Origin: Enemella evansiae | Lineage (GTDB): Bacteria > Actinomycetota > Actinomycetes > Propionibacteriales > Propionibacteriaceae | DNA length: 64,000 bases | Assembly: GCF_002250705.1 (NCBI RefSeq) | Contig: NZ_NMVP01000034.1 | Coordinates: 62,001 to 126,000 of the forward strand | Reading direction: 5' to 3' | Shown here: piece by piece, positions 45,701 through 53,536 of the stretch | Layout of the letters: every line of letters begins with the position of its first letter | Numbering within the stretch: the stretch's first letter is position 1 | Translations under genes and position numbers: made by a program | Notes under the pieces: model-generated | Told to the model about the DNA's origin: nothing | Database searches by the model: none | Seen by the model: the letters and a program-made list of their open reading frames with translations, nothing else

Positions 45701-46044
45701 ACCCGCCGGTCCCCGCGGACGTTCTCCACGATCAGCAGCGAGACGATCAGCAGCAGGTTGACCACGGCCTGCAGGCCGAGCAGCAGCACGGTCACCCACC
45801 AGGCGAGCCGTTTGCGCCGGGTCAGTCCCCACCCGAGGATCATCAGGAAGGCGCCGAAGCCGAGCGAGGAGCCGATCACGTCGAAGAACGCGATCGAATA
45901 GACCCCGACCACCCGGCGGATCCAGATCGCCGAACCGAACAGCAGATGCACCACCTGCAGCACCAGGCCCAGATAGAGCAACCGCGAGAAGACCCACGGG
46001 GTGCGTCGGAGGAGGGCGCTCACCGCGCGGCGCAGAACCTGCAT
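42787..46044 (-). CDS. lysX: Bifunctional lysylphosphatidylglycerol synthetase/lysine--tRNA ligase
   Basis: 1085-aa fusion. Residues about 10-225 hold six or seven membrane helices. About 235-570 are an MprF/DUF2156-like lysyl-transferase domain (FNLDSHELRPVRQAVERM, YSLDVMRRN). About 600-700 form an OB-fold. The rest is a class II lysyl-tRNA synthetase core with motif 2 (FRNEGADATHNPEFTMLE) and motif 3 (GLGMGIDRL). It charges tRNA-Lys and transfers lysine to phosphatidylglycerol, lowering membrane charge and giving resistance to cationic peptides. ATG 46044 was chosen; extension to 46128 is polar Arg-rich sequence without support. Confidence 0.95.
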   Translation of the reverse strand: MQVLRRAVSALLRRTPWVFSRLLYLGLVLQVVHLLFGSAIWIRRVVGVYSIAFFDVIGSSLGFGAFLMILGWGLTRRKRLAWWVTVLLLGLQAVVNLLLIVSLLIVENVRGDRRVLAIAIVSLVTSTLMLVWLIAARKQFGARSPRGNWLKALLVLVIGFTVTAGIGALLVMVVPADPARRGPVPRLEWLWHRLLHDSAGPTLAMPRWVAALLGFLQAVSLLAAFWALLRSQMNAVAHNPGDEPLVRALVAESPDDSLAYFATRRDKSWCFADDSRAAIAYRVVLGCCLASGDPVGPRQEWPSAIRAWQQMAHDYGWTPAVIGASETGAEAYARHADLRIVKLGDEAVLEPRNFNLDSHELRPVRQAVERMRRLGYTVRIRRHDAIDPVEMERLIELADRWRDTEEERGFSMALGRLGDPLDGGCLMVEALFADDEQRAGTEVAGLLSFVPWGPDGYSLDVMRRNPEADNGVTELMVAELMASGVRRVSLNFAVFRSAFERGAQIGAGPLIRLWRRLLLFASRWWQLESLYRSNVKYRPDWLPRYLGYDPDSGDVALVGAASGVAEGFVDLPAWLVGKPTLAPAPTLAEVEAVLPTPTTPPDTRPEQVRIRAGKRERLLAGGADPYPPDFQPTATCADATGECSVAGRVLRIRDHGGVIFCELRDWSGDLQVLLSADRVADLQRFGRDVDLGDHVGFHGVVGESRTGTRSLLADGWRLTAKSLRPLPDKRGGLSDPEARVRQRYLDLTINRSAAARLRTRSEAISEVRRILLDRGFLEVETPILQAIHGGANARPFRTHINAYDLDLYLRIAPELYLKRLLVGGVDRVFELGRNFRNEGADATHNPEFTMLEAYQAYADYTTMRHLTKDLITGAVTAGTGGTTLLGRDHTGTVQEVDLAGDWPVVTVNDAISAACGEPVTADTDREALVALARRLDIPIDARWTRGNVLLELYEHLVEDRTVAPTFYTDFPAEVSPLTRQHRTDDRLAERWDLVAFGAEIGTAYSELVDPVLQRQRLTEQSLQAAGGDPEAMELDEDFLVALEHGMPPAGGLGMGIDRLVMMITNTSIRDAITFPLVRPRRAGRG

Positions 46045-46084
46045 CTGCCCACCCTGCCACCGATCGGGTCGTCGCGCCCGGCGT

Positions 46085-47554
46085 TCACGCCGGCTCCACC
46101 TCCCGCAGCGCGAGCCAGGAGAGCGCATCGGTGGCGGCGAGGGGATCCGCGGCGTCGGCGGCGCGCGCCAGCAGCCGGCGGAGCAGCTCGGTGTCCGGCC
46201 GCTGGGCGAGTGAGCGGACCGCGAGCAGGCGGGCGAGTTCCTGGTCGGGGTACGCCGGGTGCGGTTCGGCGGGCCGGGTGCCGGTCAGCAGGTCCGCGAG
46301 CCGTTCGGCCCGGGCGCGCCGCGGGTCACCGGGGAGCGCCGGCAGCACCGTGCCGACTTCGAGCAGCAGCAGCGGATCGGTGGCCGGGTCGGCCGCGGCC
46401 GCGGCGATCGCGGTCAGCGGGCCGGTCGGGTCGGGTTCCTGGCCGGTCAGTCGCTGCCGGATCCACAGGTGCAGGGTGGCCAGGCCGTGCCCGGGCCCGA
46501 CCGGCAGCCCGGCGAGCTCGTCGGCGGCGCGCTGCAGCAGATCCTCGCCGAGGTCGAGACCATCGGCGTGCATCCGGATCCAGACCAGCACCCGGCGCGG
46601 TGACGGGTCGTCGGGGGTGCGTTCGGCGTACTCGGTGAGCAGCTGGGCGGCCTCGTCGGCGCCGAGCAGCTGCCGGTGGGCGGCGTGCTGCAGCACCAGC
46701 GCCTGGGTCGCGTCGGCGAGCCGACCCTGGCCGCGGATCGCGTCCACGACGCCACGCAGCAGGGGCTCCTCGTCGGCGAATGCGACATCGAGCCGGATCA
46801 GCCCCTCCGGCCCGGCGATGCTCAGAGTGCGCAGCGACCGACCCGGATCGCTCCACTCCAGCGCGGCGTCGGGATGTTCCAGCAGCGGGTCCGGGTCGGC
46901 ATGGACGTCGAGGTCGAGCCGCGGCGGGAACCACTGCGGCAGCCGCGCGGCCAGCGCGGTCTGGTCGGCGTACCACTCGCCGTGCAGGGTGAGGGTGTAC
47001 GCCTTCCCCGGACCGAGCCGCAGCGGCGGCGTACGCAGCTCACCGTCAACGAGTTCGAGGTCACCGCGGCCCAGGCGCAACCCGAGGGTCTGCGGGCCGG
47101 CCGGGCCGGATGGGCCCGATGGGCCGCCGGTACCGAGGCGGTGCCAGCCGAGCAGGCCGAGCGCGCCGGCGGCGTACACGGTGAGCAGCGCGTCCTTGCC
47201 GGCGGCCGCGTCGAGGACGAGCCCGTCGATGGCGATCTCGTGATCGCTGGCATTGCGCAGCAGCACCCGCAGCTGCCAAGTGTGGTCCAGATTGTGCCGC
47301 ACCCGCAGCTGCAGTCCGGCGCAGTCGCCGCGGGCCTCGACCTCATCGGATTCCAGCCAGAGCTGCCGCGGCTCCCAGCGGTGCAGCTCGCCGTCGCGGC
47401 GGATGCCGGCCACCGCGAGCCGGTCGATGATCTGCTCCCCGCCGCCGGCCCGCAGCCCGGTCAGGGTGCCGTCCTCGTCGAACTCGAGCTGGCAGCCGAA
47501 CCGCTCCCCCGCCGCCTGCCAGCCCCAGCCGAGCACGGCCTCGGTCTCGCTCAT
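46085..47554 (-). CDS. Hypothetical protein between nei2 and lysX
   Basis: Unrecognised protein of 489 aa. The N-terminal half (to about residue 265) is beta-rich with a Gly/Pro/Ser stretch (GGPSGPSGPAGPQ) around residue 145 that looks like a short collagen-like linker. The C-terminal half is an Ala/Leu/Arg-rich helical repeat-like region resembling TPR-type solenoids. The ATG at 47554 overlaps the nei2 stop by 4 nt. No signal peptide, so probably cytoplasmic. Tight coupling to a DNA glycosylase and proximity to lysX do not yet suggest a role. Confidence 0.7.
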   Translation of the reverse strand: MSETEAVLGWGWQAAGERFGCQLEFDEDGTLTGLRAGGGEQIIDRLAVAGIRRDGELHRWEPRQLWLESDEVEARGDCAGLQLRVRHNLDHTWQLRVLLRNASDHEIAIDGLVLDAAAGKDALLTVYAAGALGLLGWHRLGTGGPSGPSGPAGPQTLGLRLGRGDLELVDGELRTPPLRLGPGKAYTLTLHGEWYADQTALAARLPQWFPPRLDLDVHADPDPLLEHPDAALEWSDPGRSLRTLSIAGPEGLIRLDVAFADEEPLLRGVVDAIRGQGRLADATQALVLQHAAHRQLLGADEAAQLLTEYAERTPDDPSPRRVLVWIRMHADGLDLGEDLLQRAADELAGLPVGPGHGLATLHLWIRQRLTGQEPDPTGPLTAIAAAAADPATDPLLLLEVGTVLPALPGDPRRARAERLADLLTGTRPAEPHPAYPDQELARLLAVRSLAQRPDTELLRRLLARAADAADPLAATDALSWLALREVEPA

Positions 47555-48357
47555 CGGCGCCGCTGACAGGTCGCGCACCAGAACAGATTGCGGCCCTCCA
47601 GCAGCTGGGTCCGCACCTCGCGGCCGCAGACCAGGCAATCCATGCCGTTGCGGCGATAGACATAGACCTCACCGCCGTGGTCGTCGCGGCGCGGTGGGCG
47701 GCCCATCGCCTCGGGGGTGTGCTCGTCGCTGACGGTGTCGATCCGGTTGTCGCGCACGCCGATCGGCATCAGTTCGACCAGATCGGACCAGATCGCCCGC
47801 CAGGACTGGCGCCGCAGCTGGTTGCCCGGGGTCATCGGGGACAGCCGATTGCGGAACAGCACCTCGGCCCGGTAGACGTTGCCGACCCCGGACAACACCT
47901 TCTGGTCCATCAGCAGAGCGGCGATCGGCTTGCTGGAGCGCTGGATCTTCCGCCAGGCGAGCTCCGGGTCGGCGTCGGTGCGCAGCGGGTCGGGCCCGAG
48001 CTTCGCGACCTGGGCGGACACCTCGGCCGGCGTCCGCAGCGCGCACAGCTGCGGGCCGCGCAGATCGGCGGCGGTCTCGTCGTTCGCCAGCCGCAGCCGC
48101 ACCTGACCGGTCGGCGGGGCGAACGGGGTCAGGGTGAACTTGCCGATCAGGCCCAGGTGCACGTGGATCACCCGGTCGCCGGCGAAGTCGAGGAAGAGGT
48201 GCTTGCCGTGCGCGCTCGCCGACTCCAGCTCGGTGCCGTCGACCAGGGCCGCGGCCTCGCTCATCCGGCCCTGCGGGGAGCTGACGCGCGGGCTGGTGCC
48301 GGCGAAGGCCGTCGACAGGTCGTCGGCGAGCCGGTGCAGGGTGTGTCCCTCGGGCAA
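47551..48357 (-). CDS. nei2: Fpg/Nei-family DNA glycosylase/AP lyase
   Basis: Base-excision repair enzyme of 268 aa. The mature N-terminus PEGHT supplies the catalytic Pro and Glu. The H2TH region includes KVLSGVGNVYRAE, and a C-terminal zinc finger (CLVCG...WCATC) ends in QRRR. The start codon is TTG at 48357 with GAAGGAAGA upstream; the PEGH motif fixes it. In M. tuberculosis Nei2 (Rv2464c) also sits near the Rv2466c-like reductase and pepN, so the position is conserved. Removes oxidised pyrimidines. Confidence 0.93.
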   Translation of the reverse strand: MPEGHTLHRLADDLSTAFAGTSPRVSSPQGRMSEAAALVDGTELESASAHGKHLFLDFAGDRVIHVHLGLIGKFTLTPFAPPTGQVRLRLANDETAADLRGPQLCALRTPAEVSAQVAKLGPDPLRTDADPELAWRKIQRSSKPIAALLMDQKVLSGVGNVYRAEVLFRNRLSPMTPGNQLRRQSWRAIWSDLVELMPIGVRDNRIDTVSDEHTPEAMGRPPRRDDHGGEVYVYRRNGMDCLVCGREVRTQLLEGRNLFWCATCQRRR

Positions 48358-48427
48358 CGATTCTTCCTTCTGATCGGTTGGGCTGATCGTTCGGAGCAGC
48401 TGGCAGCAATCAGCCTATTGTGCTGCC

Positions 48428-49462
48428 ATGACAGAAATCCCGATCATCGCCGACTCCGCACTGCCCGCGCACCGGTTGCCGATCGTGCTGGCGCCGATGG
48501 CCGGCGGGCCGAGTACGCCGGAGCTGGTCGCCGCGGTCGGCGAGGCCGGTGGCTTCGGCTATCTGCCGGCGGGTTACCTGACCGCGGACGCACTGGCGGA
48601 ACGGATCGCCCGGACCCGTGAGCTGACCGAGCGGCCGTTCGGGGTGAACCTGTTCGTGCCCGAGCCGCAGCAGCGACAGGACCTGTCGGCGTACGCCGAA
48701 TCCCTGCGGCCCGACGCGGAGCGGCTGGGTGCCGCGGTCGGCGAGCTGGACTGGTCGGATACCGACCACTGGGCGGCGAAACTGGAGCTGCTCGCCGGGA
48801 ACCCGGTGGCGGTGGTGTCATTCACCTTCGGGCTGCCGTCGGCCGAGGAAGCGGAGCGGTTGCACGCCGCCGGGTCGGCGCTGGTGGGCACGGTCACCAC
48901 CGTGCCCGAGGCCCGGGCGGCCGCCGACCGCGGGATGGACGCACTGTGCGTGCAGGGCCCGGATGCCGGCGGGCATCGCGGTACTCACCGGGTCACCGAC
49001 GAACCGTCGACGCTGCCGCTGGCCGACCTGCTCGCCGAGGTCCGCGCGGCGGTGGAGCTGCCGCTGATCGCCGCCGGGGGCATCGGTACCGCGGCGCAGA
49101 TCCGGGAACTGCTGGCCGCCGGGGCGACCGCGGTGCAGCTGGGCAGCCTGTTCCTGCGCTGCCCCGAGGCCGGTACGAACGAGACCCATCGCAAGGCGCT
49201 CACCAGACGCCGCGACACGGTGGTCACCCGCGCCTTCTCCGGCCGGCCGGCCCGTGGGCTGCGGAACCGATTCATCGACGAACACGATGCCGACGCCCCG
49301 GCCGCCTACCCGCAGGTCAACCAGCTCACCGGCCCGCTGCGCAAGGCAGCAGCAGCCGCCGGTGACGCCGACAGCCTGCATCTGTGGGCCGGTACGAACT
49401 ATCGCCGCGCCGTCGACCTCCCCGCCGCCGACCTGGTCACCGCCCTCGCCGCCGAACTCTGA
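48428..49462 (+). CDS. Nitronate monooxygenase (NPD family)
   Basis: FMN-dependent TIM-barrel oxygenase of 344 aa. It opens with LPIVLAPMAGGPSTPEL and contains VQGPDAGGHRG (FMN/active-site His region) and LPLIAAGGIGTAAQIRELLA, both characteristic of class I nitronate monooxygenases. These enzymes detoxify propionate-3-nitronate and other nitronates. It faces away from nei2 and ends in a cluster of REP-A repeats before the convergent DsbA-type gene. Confidence 0.9.
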   Translation: MTEIPIIADSALPAHRLPIVLAPMAGGPSTPELVAAVGEAGGFGYLPAGYLTADALAERIARTRELTERPFGVNLFVPEPQQRQDLSAYAESLRPDAERLGAAVGELDWSDTDHWAAKLELLAGNPVAVVSFTFGLPSAEEAERLHAAGSALVGTVTTVPEARAAADRGMDALCVQGPDAGGHRGTHRVTDEPSTLPLADLLAEVRAAVELPLIAAGGIGTAAQIRELLAAGATAVQLGSLFLRCPEAGTNETHRKALTRRRDTVVTRAFSGRPARGLRNRFIDEHDADAPAAYPQVNQLTGPLRKAAAAAGDADSLHLWAGTNYRRAVDLPAADLVTALAAEL

Positions 49463-49473
49463 GGCGGACCGAG

Positions 49474-49714
49474 TCATCTCGACACGCTGCCCCGGCTCCG
49501 CTCCGCTCCGCCCGGCCAGCTACTCGATGACCGTCACCACACGCTCATCGAGTAGCTCGCGCAGCGAACGTAACCACACGCTCATCGAGTAGCTCGCGCA
49601 GCGAGCGTGTCGAGATGAGCGGCGCAGTGGATCATCGACCCCACCCACACCTGCGGAGTCATCTCGACACGCTGCCCCGGCTCCGCTGCGCTGCGCCCGG
49701 CCAGCCACTCGATG
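49474..49714. repeat. REP-A repeat array (four units in both orientations)
   Basis: Units at 49474-49530 and 49659-49714 read TCATCTCGACACG...CTCGATGA; units at 49545 and 49582-49618 are inverted, TCATCGAGTAGC...CGAGATGA. The array fills the gap between the convergent nitronate monooxygenase and DsbA-type genes; no gene was seen there. Unit 1 and unit 4 share a CCCCGGCTCCGC core, suggesting local duplication. Confidence 0.85.
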
Positions 49715-49727
49715 ACCGTTGTGAGAC

Positions 49728-50349
49728 TCAGTCGAAGATCGGGTCGCGGGTGCGGGTCCGCTTGGCCTCGAAGAAACCGTCGTACTCGGTCAGCAGCGAG
49801 AAGCCGTCGAACAGGCGACCGGCCTGCTCATTTGGGGGCCGGGGAGATCACCGGGCCGAACAGGGCCTCACCGTTGATGTGGATCACCGGCGTACCGACC
49901 TCGTCACCGACGGGGTCCATGCCCTCGTGGTGCGAGCGCTTCAGCGCCTCGTCGTTCGCATCGGTCCAACCGGCGTCGGCCAGCTCAGTGGGCAGGCCGA
50001 CCTCGCTCAGCGCGGCCTCGATGGTGGCGCGCTCACTGCCGTCCTCACCGCCGGGATGGATCCGGGTGCCGATGGCGGTGTAGTACTCACCGAGCTTGTC
50101 CGAGCCGTACTTCTCCTCGACGGCCAGGGCGACGCGGACGCCGCGCCAGCCGGCGTCCATCTTGGCGCGGTACTCCTCGCGCAGGTCGCGGCCCTCGTTG
50201 AGCACCGAGAGGCTCATCACGTGGAAGACGGCCTTCACCGGGCGTACCTTCTCCACCTCGAGCAGCCAGCGGGAGGTCATCCAGGCCCAGGGGCAGAGCG
50301 GGTCGAACCAGAGATCGACGGTCGTGACAGGTGCATCGGTCTGCGTCAT
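49728..50349 (-). pseudogene. Rv2466c-like mycothiol-dependent DsbA-type reductase with a late one-base frameshift
   Basis: DsbA-like oxidoreductase. Active site CPWA (residues 19-22) in [10 protein letters not shown], and the helical insert and [15 protein letters not shown] all match the mycothiol-dependent Rv2466c family (about 205 aa). The first frame ends early after VISPAPK at residue 173; another frame continues EQAGRLFDGFSLLTEYDGFF to a stop at 49728. Three T occur at 49831-49833 where two (giving APNEQAG) would keep one frame. The restored length (206 aa) fits the family. Position next to pepN is conserved in M. tuberculosis. A sequence error is plausible. Confidence 0.82.
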
Positions 50350-50510
50350 GGGTGCAGTCTAGGAGTGCGGGTCATCGCTGATCGGCGCTGCCCCCGATCC
50401 GGACCTCCGCCGGGGTTTTGGTCGGGCAGTCACCGACAGTAGGCTCGTGCGTCGAACTCGAACCACATGACCGTGCCCGCCCGAGCGACGCCCACCGAAA
50501 GCAGGCCCCG

Positions 50511-53096
50511 TTGTACCCAGCGAACATCACGCGTCAGGAAGCCCACGCCCGCGCCGGCCTGGTCCGGACCGATGCCTATGAACTGGTCATCGATCTGACC
50601 GGCCGCGACCCGAGTGGAGCCGACCTGGAGCAGCGGGACCAGAACTTCGTGACGAGCAGCACGATCCGGTTCTCCTCCGACGCCGGGATGACCTACGTCG
50701 ACGCGATCGCCGACGAACTGCTCTCCGGTGAGTTCGACGGCAAGCCGCTGGACACCACCGACTTCGACGGCGAACGGCTGCCGATCGAGCTGACCAAGGG
50801 CGACCACGTGCTCACCGTCGTCGCCAGACACCGTTACAGCCGCAGCGGCCAGGGCCTGCACCGCTTCGTCGATCCGGCCGACGGTGGCATCTACCTCTAC
50901 ACCCAGTTCGAGCCGGCCGATGCGCGGCGGGTTTACGCGAACCTCGAGCAGCCCGATCTGAAGGCGAGCTTCACCGTCTCGGTGCTGGCGCCGGAGAGCT
51001 GGACCGTGCTCGGCAACTCCCCCGATGCCGAGCCGAAGCCGATCGGCGATGGTTTCGCCCGCTGGGATTTCCAACCCACCAAGCGGATCTCGACCTATGT
51101 GACCGGGATCGTGGCCGGCGACTACCACCGCGAGCAGGCCACCATCACCAGCAGCAAGGGCACCATTCCCGCCTCGGTCGTCTGCCGTCGCTCGCTGGCG
51201 GACAAGCTGGACCTGGACCGGATCATGGCGACCACCCAGGGTGGTTTCGAGGTCTTCGAGAAGCACTTCGGTACGCCGTACCCGTTCGAGTCCTACGACC
51301 AGGCGTTCGTGCCGGAATACAACATGGGCGCGATGGAGAACGTCGGGCTGGTCACCTTCCGCGACGACCTGATCTTCCGCTCCCGGGCGACCGCCGCGCA
51401 GTACGAGTCCCGCGACAACACGATCCTGCACGAGCTGGCGCACATGTGGTTCGGCGACCTGGTGACGATGCGCTGGTGGGATGACCTGTGGTTGAAGGAA
51501 TCCTTTGCCGAGTGGGCATCGCACTTCGCCCAGTCGCAGCTGGACACCGACGAGAACCACGCCTGGGCGGCGTTCAGCAACGCCCGCAAGAACTGGGCGT
51601 ACCGGGCCGATCAGCTGCCCTCCACCCACCCGATCGCCGCCGACATGGTCGACCTGGAAGCGGTCGAGCTGAACTTCGACGGCATCACCTACGCCAAGGG
51701 CGCCTCCACGCTGCGTCAGCTGGTCGCCTTCGTCGGCCGGGATGCCTTCCTGGCGGGGGCCCGCCGCTATTTCGAGAAGCACGCCTTCGGAAACACCGAG
51801 CTGACCGATCTCCTTGCCGTGCTTGAGGAATCCTCCGGCCGGAACCTCACCGAATGGTCGAAGCAGTGGCTCGAATCGGCCGGGGTGAACACCCTGGCGG
51901 CCGAGTTCAGCACCGACCGCTCCGGGGTGATCACCGAGTTCGCGATCCGCCAGACGGCCTCCGCCGAACACCCGACGCTGCGCCAGCACCGGATCGCGAT
52001 CGGCCTCTATGAATCGATCGACGGAAAGCTGCGCCGGGTGCACCGGGTGGAGACCGATGTGGCCGGTGAGCTGACCCCGGTCAAGGAGCTGATCGGCAAG
52101 CACCAACCGGATCTGGTGCTGGTCAACGACGACGACCTGACCTTCGCGAAGGTACGCCTGGACCCGCGTTCGCGGCGGACCGCGGTCGAGAATCTCGACC
52201 AGGTCGACGACGAGCTGGCCCGCGCCGTGCTCTGGGGTTCGGCCTGGGACATGTGCCGTGACGCCGAACTGCCGGTGGCGGACTACCTGCAGCTGGCGCT
52301 CACCGGGGTGGCCACCGAGACCGATCAGACCGCGGTCTCCCGGGTCCTCGGTCAGGCACAGACCGCGCTCGCCCGTTATGTGCCCGCCGATCGGCAGCCG
52401 GAGCTGCGCACCCAGCTGATCACCGGACTGGCCGGCCTGCTCCGCGATGCGGCGCCGGGTTCGGACCACCAGCTGGCGTTCGCGCGGGCGCTGGCCAGCA
52501 GCGTCGACAGCGACGCCGGGGTGGAGCTGCTGAACGGCTGGCTGAACGATGAGGAGGTGCCGCCGGGGCTGACCATCGACACCGAGCTGCGCTGGCACCT
52601 GCTCACCCAGTTGGCCAGACTCGGTGCGGTCGGTGCCGAGCAGCTGGACGCCGAGCTGCAGCGCGACAACACCATCTCCGGTGCCGAGCACGCCGCCGGC
52701 GCCCGCGCCGCCCTGCCCGGGGAGGCCGACAAGGCCGCCGCCTGGCAGCTGGCCACCGCCACCGCCGGGCTGCCCAACGAGACCCACCGCAGCATCTGCC
52801 TGCAGTTCAACCAGGCCGGCCAGGCCGGGGTGCTGGCGCCCTACGCCGAGCGCTATCTGGATCTGGCGGAGCTGATCTCCGGCCGCAAGGGTGTCTGGGA
52901 ATCCAACGGCACAGTGTTCGCGCAGGCCGCGCTCACCTACCTCTTCCCGTGGCCGAATGCCGATCAGGATTTCCTGCACCGACTGGATTCCTGGCTGGCC
53001 GAGGCCCAGATCGAGGACTCCGCCCGCCGGATCATCGGTGAGGGCCGCGACGATGCGCTGCGCGCCCTGCGGGCCCGGGAGTTCAACGCCGGCTGA
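50511..53096 (+). CDS. pepN: Aminopeptidase N (M1 metallopeptidase)
   Basis: Cytoplasmic zinc aminopeptidase of about 861 aa that trims N-terminal residues from peptides, downstream of Clp-type proteolysis. Substrate motif GAMEN is at residues 273-277. The zinc site is H307-E308-x2-H311 with Glu330 (HELAH...KESFAEW). An ERAP1-like helical domain forms the C-terminus. The start is uncertain: TTG at 50511, just before YPANITRQEAHARAG, gives the usual family length; no ATG fits nearby. REP-A repeats follow the stop. Confidence 0.94.
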   Translation: MYPANITRQEAHARAGLVRTDAYELVIDLTGRDPSGADLEQRDQNFVTSSTIRFSSDAGMTYVDAIADELLSGEFDGKPLDTTDFDGERLPIELTKGDHVLTVVARHRYSRSGQGLHRFVDPADGGIYLYTQFEPADARRVYANLEQPDLKASFTVSVLAPESWTVLGNSPDAEPKPIGDGFARWDFQPTKRISTYVTGIVAGDYHREQATITSSKGTIPASVVCRRSLADKLDLDRIMATTQGGFEVFEKHFGTPYPFESYDQAFVPEYNMGAMENVGLVTFRDDLIFRSRATAAQYESRDNTILHELAHMWFGDLVTMRWWDDLWLKESFAEWASHFAQSQLDTDENHAWAAFSNARKNWAYRADQLPSTHPIAADMVDLEAVELNFDGITYAKGASTLRQLVAFVGRDAFLAGARRYFEKHAFGNTELTDLLAVLEESSGRNLTEWSKQWLESAGVNTLAAEFSTDRSGVITEFAIRQTASAEHPTLRQHRIAIGLYESIDGKLRRVHRVETDVAGELTPVKELIGKHQPDLVLVNDDDLTFAKVRLDPRSRRTAVENLDQVDDELARAVLWGSAWDMCRDAELPVADYLQLALTGVATETDQTAVSRVLGQAQTALARYVPADRQPELRTQLITGLAGLLRDAAPGSDHQLAFARALASSVDSDAGVELLNGWLNDEEVPPGLTIDTELRWHLLTQLARLGAVGAEQLDAELQRDNTISGAEHAAGARAALPGEADKAAAWQLATATAGLPNETHRSICLQFNQAGQAGVLAPYAERYLDLAELISGRKGVWESNGTVFAQAALTYLFPWPNADQDFLHRLDSWLAEAQIEDSARRIIGEGRDDALRALRAREFNAG

Positions 53097-53104
53097 GTCC
53101 CCGT

Positions 53105-53205
53105 TCATCGAGTAGGCCGCCATGCGCAGCGAAGCGGTGTTTCGACGTTCATCGAGTAGCTGCTCCGGCGCAGCGAAGCGGAGCCGGACCAGCGTGTCGA
53201 GATGA
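53105..53205. repeat. REP-A repeats downstream of pepN
   Basis: A truncated unit starting TCATCGAGTAGG at 53105 is followed by a complete unit at 53149-53205 (TCATCGAGTAGC...GTGTCGAGATGA, core GGCGCAGCGAAGCGGAGCC). The complete copy is nearly the same as the one at 18500. Confidence 0.85.
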
Positions 53206-53258
53206 GTCCCGCAGGCGATTCGCCGACGCTCAGCTGCTGCTCCCCCGGCCCGCCCGGT

Positions 53259-53327
53259 CGGAATCTGCGGCTCGATGTGCGATCGGCGAGCAAACCGGTC
53301 GATTCCCGGATCGAGCCGCAAGTTCCG
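53259..53327. repeat. Imperfect 18-bp inverted repeat in the pepN-NIF3 gap
   Basis: CGGAATCTGCGGCTCGAT (53259-53276) and ATCGAGCCGCAAGTTCCG (53310-53327) pair at 16 of 18 positions around a 33-nt loop. The 440-bp gap from pepN to the NIF3 gene contains this, REP-A and REP-B copies and no gene that I can support. Confidence 0.65.
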
Positions 53328-53383
53328 AACGGGCCACCAGCAACAACCCGTCCTCCCTGGCCGGCCGTGCCCCCACCCCGCGA

Positions 53384-53417
53384 GGTTTCGACTCGGTCGT
53401 CCCTCCCTCGCTCAACC
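53384..53417. repeat. REP-B repeat copy
   Basis: GGTTTCGACTCGGTCG...CCTCGCTCAACC, the reverse orientation of the GGTTGAGCGAG/CTCGAAACC palindrome seen at 16991 and 18431. Confidence 0.65.
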
Positions 53418-53443
53418 GACGCGGGGCCCGCCCTGGGACCTGT

Positions 53444-53501
53444 TCATCTCGACACGGCCGCCATTGCTCCGCTTCGCTCCGCATGGCGACCTACTCGATG
53501 A
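53444..53501. repeat. REP-A repeat copy
   Basis: TCATCTCGACACGG...CTACTCGATGA with an ATTGCTCCGCTTCGCTCCGC core. It lies 36 bp before the NIF3 start, so it could influence that leader. Confidence 0.85.
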
Positions 53502-53536
53502 ACGTGTCGGGTGGGACCTCGCGTAGGGTCGCTGGG

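Noticed and set aside
43102..46638. Open frame of about 1180 codons on the plus strand
   Set aside because: Antisense to lysX; composition is typical of shadow frames.
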